A DNA stretch of 64,000 bases from UBA1757 sp045627385 (GTDB lineage Bacteria; Bacteroidota; Bacteroidia; Bacteroidales; UBA1402), in contig JAZQNO010000025.1 in the NCBI GenBank assembly GCA_045627385.1, positions 62,001 to 126,000 of the forward strand. The letters are read 5' to 3'. The first letter of the stretch is position 1. Every line of letters begins with the position of its first letter. Positions 59,428 through 64,000 of this stretch are shown here, piece after piece. The notes beneath the pieces are model-generated. The model made no database searches, had not been told where the DNA came from, and worked only from the letters and a program-made list of their open reading frames with translations. Position numbers and translations under genes: made by a program.

Positions 59428-61092
59428 ATGAAGTGCAAATTCTTGACCCTGAGCCTGCTGGCTGCTTTGTGCCTGTCGTTCACACCCGCCAAGGAACCCG
59501 AAAAAATCACGATTTTCACCATAGGCGATTCCACTATGGCCAACAAACCCCTCGAAAAGAATTCCCTGGAACGCGGATGGGGCCAGGCATTGGGCGCGTA
59601 TTTCGACAGCCGCTATGTGACGGTCGACAATCATGCCAAAAACGGCCGCAGCAGCCGCAGTTTCAATCTCGAAGGCCTTTGGAAACCCGTTTACGAAAAA
59701 ATCAGACCGGGCGATTATGTCTTCATCCAGTTCGGCCACAACGACGAGAAAGCCGGTGAAGACCGCCACACCGATCCTGGCACGACCTACAACGAACAGT
59801 TGCGCTTCTATGTGCGGCAGACTCGCGAAAAAGGCGGCATCCCAGTCATCTTCACACCGGTGGTCCGCCGCAAATTCGGAGAAGACGGCAAACTGAACGA
59901 GACGCACGGACTGTATCCGCAGGCCGCACGCGACCTGGCAGCCGAAGAAGGCGTTGTGCTGATCGACATGAATGAGTCCTCCAAGCAGTTGGTGGAGAGT
60001 ATGGGCCCTGAAGATTCGAAGAAACTCTTCATGTGGGTGGAGAAGAACACCAATCTGGCCCTTCCCGACGGCCGTGAAGACGATACGCATTTCCGCGCCC
60101 TGGGTGCCCGCAAGATGGCCAATCTGGCGCTGGACGAAATCGAACAGAAGATTCCGGCCTTGAAACCCTATGTCCGCCGTTACGATCTGGTGGTGGCTCA
60201 GGACGGATCGGGCGATTTCATGACGGTGCAGGAGGCGATCGACGCCGTGCCCGACTACCGAAAATCCGGCCGCACGACCATCTATATCCGCAAGGGTGTC
60301 TATCACGAAAAGTTGAATGTGTCCGCCAGCAAGCAGGCAGTGACCTTCATCGGTGAAGATATGGAGCAGACCGTTCTCTGCTACGACGACTACGCGCCCA
60401 AACGCAATGCCTTCGGGGAAAAAATCGGCACTTCGGGCTCTTCGTCCATCTTCATTTACGGCTCCGATTTCCACGCGGAGAATCTGACTTTCCAAAATTC
60501 CGCCGGTCCGGTGGGGCAGGCCGTCGCCGCCCATATTTCCAGTGACCGCGCCGTCTTCCGCCATTGCCGTTTCCTGGGATTCCAGGATACCTTATATACT
60601 TTCGGCACAGATTCCAAGCAGTACTACGAAGATTGCTACATAGAGGGAACCGTCGACTTCATTTTCGGATCGTCGACCGCCTATTTCTTCAAATGTGAAA
60701 TCCACAGTCTTGGAAAAGGTTGTCTGACAGCCGCTTCCACTCCTCAGGGGAACCATTTCGGCTATGTCTTCGACCAATGCCGGCTGACGGCTGAAAAGGA
60801 TGTGTCGGGCGTCGGTTTGGGCCGTCCCTGGCGTCCATACGCTCAGACGGTCTTCATCAACTGCCTGATGGGCGAACACATTTCCAAGACGGCTTGGGAC
60901 AATTGGGGCAATCCCGCCAACGAGCAGACGGCTTTCTACGGCGAAGTGGGCACCCGTACTTTGGAAAACAGGAAAATGTCCATCTCAGGCCGCGCTTCCT
61001 GGTCGCACAAGGTGGATGCCAAAAAATACACAATCGAGCAAGTGCTGGCCGATTCGTCCGCTCCCGACTGGTACAAATCCGAACAGTTCTGA
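59428..61092 (+). CDS. Secreted pectin acetylesterase-pectin methylesterase fusion (CE12-CE8)
   Basis: A 554-residue two-enzyme protein with a signal peptide (LTLSLLAALCLSF). Residues ~27-245 are an SGNH rhamnogalacturonan/pectin acetylesterase (CE12): FTIGDSTM with S35, NHAKNGRSSRS, IQFGHNDEK and DDTHFRALGA. Residues ~250-550 are a pectin methylesterase (CE8) beta-helix: QDGSGDFMTVQEAI, GFQDTLYTFG (D387), GTVDFIFG (D410) and GLGRPWRPYA. Together they remove acetyl and methyl groups from plant pectin. ATG 59428 is chosen over a start inside rodA. It lies 13 nt after rodA, an odd neighbour for a cell-shape operon. No T9SS C-terminal sorting domain was seen. Confidence 0.93.
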   Translation: MKCKFLTLSLLAALCLSFTPAKEPEKITIFTIGDSTMANKPLEKNSLERGWGQALGAYFDSRYVTVDNHAKNGRSSRSFNLEGLWKPVYEKIRPGDYVFIQFGHNDEKAGEDRHTDPGTTYNEQLRFYVRQTREKGGIPVIFTPVVRRKFGEDGKLNETHGLYPQAARDLAAEEGVVLIDMNESSKQLVESMGPEDSKKLFMWVEKNTNLALPDGREDDTHFRALGARKMANLALDEIEQKIPALKPYVRRYDLVVAQDGSGDFMTVQEAIDAVPDYRKSGRTTIYIRKGVYHEKLNVSASKQAVTFIGEDMEQTVLCYDDYAPKRNAFGEKIGTSGSSSIFIYGSDFHAENLTFQNSAGPVGQAVAAHISSDRAVFRHCRFLGFQDTLYTFGTDSKQYYEDCYIEGTVDFIFGSSTAYFFKCEIHSLGKGCLTAASTPQGNHFGYVFDQCRLTAEKDVSGVGLGRPWRPYAQTVFINCLMGEHISKTAWDNWGNPANEQTAFYGEVGTRTLENRKMSISGRASWSHKVDAKKYTIEQVLADSSAPDWYKSEQF

Positions 61093-61671
61093 TCAGTCGT
61101 GGGGAAGCCACAGCCGCAGACCGACAGATTCGATTCCGCTCAAGCGGCTGTCGCTCATCCTTTGGATGATGTTGAATGAAATGGGGAGACTTCCATTGGA
61201 CAAGGATGCCTGCAGGCAACTGTCGGCCAGCATGGCCTGAAAGTCAATCGGAAGAGTGAAAGTCTCCGTTTCGAGGCAGGTGAGCGATCCCCAGCCTTTT
61301 CCCGACCAACGGCCATTGTCGCCGGCGGCCATCACGGCAAAATCTTTAGAAAAAGCGTATTGGGATGTGCCTACCCAAGCCTCCAAGCTGAAATGGAGGT
61401 CGCGGTAGGGATAACGGTCGTCATGTCTGATTTTGAGACTGGCTTCCATTTGCTTGAGCCCTTCTTCGAGTCCGCCCGAAAACAGGTCGGCATAGAGTCT
61501 CAGGCTGTCTGAAAATCGGACGGTATCGCTCTTCTGCCACACGGATTCGGGCAACTGACGGTAGCGGTGGTAGCAGGAGCCGTCATAGGAACAAGCTCCC
61601 AATCCGGTGAGGAGAAGGAGAAGACTGGCAATGAAGCCGCATCTGAAACTCTTGGCGGAAGGCAAGCTCAT
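61093..61671 (-). CDS. gldH: Gliding-motility lipoprotein GldH
   Basis: A 192-residue lipoprotein: signal FIASLLLLLTGLGAC (lipobox Cys near residue 24), then YHRYRQLPESVWQKSDTVRF and a beta-rich body ending GLRLWLP, the GldH pattern. ATG 61671 is used; the open frame extends to 62073, but that part is a shadow of psp1. GldH is linked to gliding and type IX secretion in Flavobacterium, although it is also kept in non-gliding Bacteroidales. Starts 10 nt after psp1; its stop abuts the convergent pectinase gene. Confidence 0.85.
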   Translation of the reverse strand: MSLPSAKSFRCGFIASLLLLLTGLGACSYDGSCYHRYRQLPESVWQKSDTVRFSDSLRLYADLFSGGLEEGLKQMEASLKIRHDDRYPYRDLHFSLEAWVGTSQYAFSKDFAVMAAGDNGRWSGKGWGSLTCLETETFTLPIDFQAMLADSCLQASLSNGSLPISFNIIQRMSDSRLSGIESVGLRLWLPHD

Positions 61672-61681
61672 AGTGGCGGGC

Positions 61682-63088
61682 TTAAGACTCGGACTGCTCG
61701 GAACGGTTCTGTTGCTGGGGATGGCTCTGCTGCTGGGGACGTTCTTTCCGTTCCGGACGGTTCTGCTGCGGCTGCTGTTGCTGCTGCGGACGGTTCGGCC
61801 GTTGCGGGCGGTCTTTCTGGTTGGGCCGGTTCTGCCCCTGCTGGTTTTGCTGCCTCTGCTGATTTTGCTGTCCCTGCTGGTTGGGGCGCTCATTGCGGGG
61901 TTTGCGGTCGTTCCGGTCGTTGCGAGGGTTGCGGTCTCCCTGAGGCTGATTGCCCTGTTGCTGACCCTGTCGTCCCTGCTGTTCGCGAGGACGGTCGCGC
62001 CTGTCGCCGTGATGCTTGTTTCGACGGTTCTTCTGACGGTCGAAACGCGTATAGTCATCGCCCAGAATGTCACCGAAAGCGCTCTGCTCCTTGACGGTGA
62101 CCGTACCGGTGAGCAAATCGGGCTTTTCGCCCCGCTGATTCATCTTGATGATCTGCCAGACCCGCTCCAAAGAAATGCTTTGCAGGTTGGCCATCGTATC
62201 CTTCGAGGTCGAATAGGTGATCGTTTTCTTGAAGAGATCGTTCTTGACCGGGAACCAGGTGCCCTCCATCGTCTCCAGGCAGATGTCTTTCGACGGGAAA
62301 TTCTTTTGGGCCTCCACATACATGTCGGTCTCGAAGTTCATGCAGCACTTCAGCTTGGCGCATTGGCCGGCCAGTTTCTGAGGATTCAGGCTGAGGTCCT
62401 GATATCGGGCGGCCGAAGTGGAAACCGATACGAAATTGGTCATCCAGGAGGAGCAGCACATCTCCCGTCCGCAAGGACCGATGCCGCCGATGCGGCCGGC
62501 TTCCTGCCGGGCGCCGATCTGCTTCATTTCTATGCGGATGTGGAAAACATCGGCCAGCACCTTGATGAGCTCGCGGAAATCCACGCGCCCGTCGGCGATA
62601 TAGTAGAAAATGGCCTTGTTGCCATCGCCCTGATATTCGACGTCACCAATCTTCATATCCAGACCCAGATCCTTGGCAATCTGGCGACTGCGTATCATCG
62701 TCTCATGCTCCTTGGCCTTGGATTCCTCATATTTTTCCAAATCGACCGGACGCGCTTTCCGGTAGACGCGTTTCACTTCCTGACCGAAACGGTAGCGCGT
62801 CTTCTTCATCTGCTTCAGCACCAGTTGCCCCGTCAGAGTGACCATGCCGATATCGTGGCCGGGAGAGGCTTCCACAGCCACCATGTCGCCCTTCTGCAAC
62901 TGCAGTTTGTTGCTGTTCAGATAGTAGCCCTTCCGCGTGTTCTTGAACTGAACCTCCACGAAATCGGTGGCGCTTTGGGCCTCCGGCAGGTCACAGAGCC
63001 AGTCGAAGGTGTTGAGTTTCTTGATGGTCAGACCGCTGCTTCCCTTGATGTTCATCAGAAAGCCGGTCGGGTTGAGCTTATATTTCAT
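61682..63088 (-). CDS. PSP1-domain (RicT/YaaT-like) protein with long Gln/Arg/Asn/Pro-rich tail
   Basis: A 468-residue protein. Residues ~40-330 are a PSP1 domain with VEVQFKNTRKGYY, IEMKQIGARQEA, GGIGPCGREMCCSSW and the cysteine set CAKLKCCMNFE; in Bacillus YaaT/RicT such cysteines help hold iron-sulfur clusters in the RicAFT complex acting with RNase Y. The last ~115 residues are almost only Q, R, N, P, G and D, with repeated QQ, NRP and RPQ units, which suggests a disordered RNA-binding tail. Usual order holB-psp1-gldH is seen. Confidence 0.88.
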   Translation of the reverse strand: MKYKLNPTGFLMNIKGSSGLTIKKLNTFDWLCDLPEAQSATDFVEVQFKNTRKGYYLNSNKLQLQKGDMVAVEASPGHDIGMVTLTGQLVLKQMKKTRYRFGQEVKRVYRKARPVDLEKYEESKAKEHETMIRSRQIAKDLGLDMKIGDVEYQGDGNKAIFYYIADGRVDFRELIKVLADVFHIRIEMKQIGARQEAGRIGGIGPCGREMCCSSWMTNFVSVSTSAARYQDLSLNPQKLAGQCAKLKCCMNFETDMYVEAQKNFPSKDICLETMEGTWFPVKNDLFKKTITYSTSKDTMANLQSISLERVWQIIKMNQRGEKPDLLTGTVTVKEQSAFGDILGDDYTRFDRQKNRRNKHHGDRRDRPREQQGRQGQQQGNQPQGDRNPRNDRNDRKPRNERPNQQGQQNQQRQQNQQGQNRPNQKDRPQRPNRPQQQQQPQQNRPERKERPQQQSHPQQQNRSEQSES

Positions 63089-63120
63089 TGGAATGAGTCC
63101 TTAGGAGAGAATTTGAATGG

Positions 63121-63128
63121 CAAAGGTA
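63121..63128 (-). promoter_or_regulatory. Candidate -7 element upstream of psp1-gldH
   Basis: Minus strand TACCTTTG, an exact TAnnTTTG match 32 bp before the psp1 ATG, in the 41-bp holB/psp1 gap. No clear -33 element. Confidence 0.35.
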
Positions 63129-63129
63129 A

Positions 63130-64000
63130 TTATTTTTTGAATAGCAGAATGGCTTTCAGAGCCAAATCGAAGAACACCATTCTGGCGTTGACATTCTGCT
63201 CGATATGCTGTTCGGCCAGTTGGAATTCGTCCAAAAAAGCCTCGACGTTGTTCTGGTTGATGAACGGGAAGAATCGCGAGGAAAACGCCAGCTCTTCCTG
63301 CGTCAGATAGTTGAGTTGCGGCTGACGGGCGTTCATGATGAAATTTTCGCGGATGAGCCGCTGGCTGTAGCCGAAGAACAGTTTCTGCCGTTCGCGGCCG
63401 ATTTTGGCCATCTCTTCCGACCAGGCCTTCAAGTCAATCAGACTGTTCTGCTTTTCAACTCTCCGGTTGGGGCCGAAATTGGCGATGGTGTAGGCGCCTC
63501 TCATGCAGCGCACGAACTGGTCGAGGAAAAACCGCTTGTCTTCGTTCGATTCGACGTCCTGAACGGCTTTCAGCCAATTGCCTTCTGACAGACGCGCAAA
63601 GGACGCCGCCTCGCTTGGCGACAACTGAGGATAGCGCCTGCGAAGCTCCACCTGAAGCGAAACTTCGTCGATACCTCTGATTTTCAAGCGCTGGGTGCGC
63701 GAGAGTATGGTGCCGATAATCTGCAGGCTGTTTTCGCTGACCAGAAAGAAGAAAGTGTTCTCCGGCGGCTCCTCCACAATCTTCAGCAACCGGTTGGCCG
63801 CCGTCGGATTCATCTTTTCGGGCAGCCAGACAATCATCACTTTATAGGGCGATTCGTAGCTTTTCAGCCCCAACTGACGGATGATCTCGTTGCCCTCCTC
63901 GGCATAAATTGTCCCTTGGGCATTGGCATTGTCCACCTTGCCCATCCAGTCGTTGAAACTGAAGTAGGGATCGGCCGACAGCATCTGGCGCCAAAGAGGA
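63130..64000 (-). CDS. holB: DNA polymerase III subunit delta' (5' end beyond window)
   Basis: Clamp-loader subunit; the frame is open to the right edge, so the N-terminal part with any P-loop is missing. The visible ~290 residues include VMIVWLPEKMNPTAANRLLKI and EEPPENTFFFLVSE (AAA+ sensor region of delta'/DnaX-like), TILSRTQRLKI (the SRC-like segment with Thr instead of Cys) and a helical C-terminus. First visible gene of the minus-strand holB-psp1-gldH group. Confidence 0.88.
   Translation of the reverse strand, partial: PLWRQMLSADPYFSFNDWMGKVDNANAQGTIYAEEGNEIIRQLGLKSYESPYKVMIVWLPEKMNPTAANRLLKIVEEPPENTFFFLVSENSLQIIGTILSRTQRLKIRGIDEVSLQVELRRRYPQLSPSEAASFARLSEGNWLKAVQDVESNEDKRFFLDQFVRCMRGAYTIANFGPNRRVEKQNSLIDLKAWSEEMAKIGRERQKLFFGYSQRLIRENFIMNARQPQLNYLTQEELAFSSRFFPFINQNNVEAFLDEFQLAEQHIEQNVNARMVFFDLALKAILLFKK

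Noticed and set aside
61672..62073. N-terminal extension of gldH by 134 residues
   Set aside because: It overlaps the psp1 tail in another frame and has no conserved content; the lipoprotein signal begins at 61671.
61607..63310. 567-codon plus-strand Leu/Val-rich frame opposite psp1
   Set aside because: The apparent membrane protein is the complement of the Gln/Arg-rich psp1 tail; psp1 has real domain motifs.

Overview
The window is chromosomal DNA of a Bacteroidota member, most likely order Bacteroidales. The evidence is: (i) repeated promoter-like sites of the Bacteroidota type, TTG/TTTG, then 19-23 bp, then TAnnTTTG, with no sigma70-like boxes; (ii) type IX secretion and gliding genes (porX, porW/sprE, a DUF5103 Plug gene, gldH); (iii) a BirA without a helix-turn-helix domain, a PSP1-domain protein next to gldH and holB, and a PorX-type PglZ response regulator; (iv) moderately high GC. 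No family can be fixed from the sequence alone. A sulfonolipid-type gene set would fit Rikenellaceae/Alistipes-like relatives, but that is inference.

Layout. 1-2.5 kb: the end of a class I fumarase, then pyrH-frr-rsgA (+). 2.5-5.7 kb: a minus-strand run psd-pssA-(RHH protein)-tadA-yraN-birA, making phosphatidylethanolamine and a wobble-editing enzyme. 5.8-12.3 kb: dnaE, then trxA-porX-tsaE-YbaK domain gene. 12.3-19.6 kb: tRNA-Ala(GGC) with its own promoter and terminator, two secreted proteins, ruvC-aroA-small membrane protein, and porW. 19.6-23.7 kb: a peroxide-defence pair (perR and a broken reverse rubrerythrin), pepD and gdhA.

24.0-34.2 kb is the most unusual part: ten tightly packed plus-strand genes. 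They encode an AONS-family acyl-transferring PLP enzyme, a cysteate-synthase-like PLP enzyme, five Hdr/Qmo-like iron-sulfur flavoprotein and membrane subunits, a short-chain dehydrogenase, a double-VOC protein and a lipoprotein. The simplest reading is a sulfonolipid (capnine/sulfobacin-type) pathway, in which cysteate is made, condensed with an acyl thioester and the ketone reduced. It is physically linked to a complete heterodisulfide-reductase-like redox module whose role there is not known to me.

34.2-42.1 kb is a minus-strand run pheS-alaX-nth-(phosphatase-like pseudoenzyme)-secA-SDR. Its promoter lies inside a palindromic repeat at 42.16-42.30 kb. 42.4-50.8 kb (+) holds tilS, iorAB, an SGNH/MBOAT O-acylation pair and the T9SS Plug gene. 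50.8-52.1 kb is a zinc-type dehydrogenase, divergent from purH. purH is followed by the cell-elongation cluster mreB-mreC-mreD-mrdA-rodA and a secreted pectin acetylesterase/methylesterase fusion. The window ends in a minus-strand holB-psp1-gldH group, with holB cut by the right edge.

Genes are densely packed, often overlapping by 1-4 nt or with abutting convergent stops (34191/34192, 61092/61093). No insertion sequence, prophage, CRISPR array or rRNA gene was seen.
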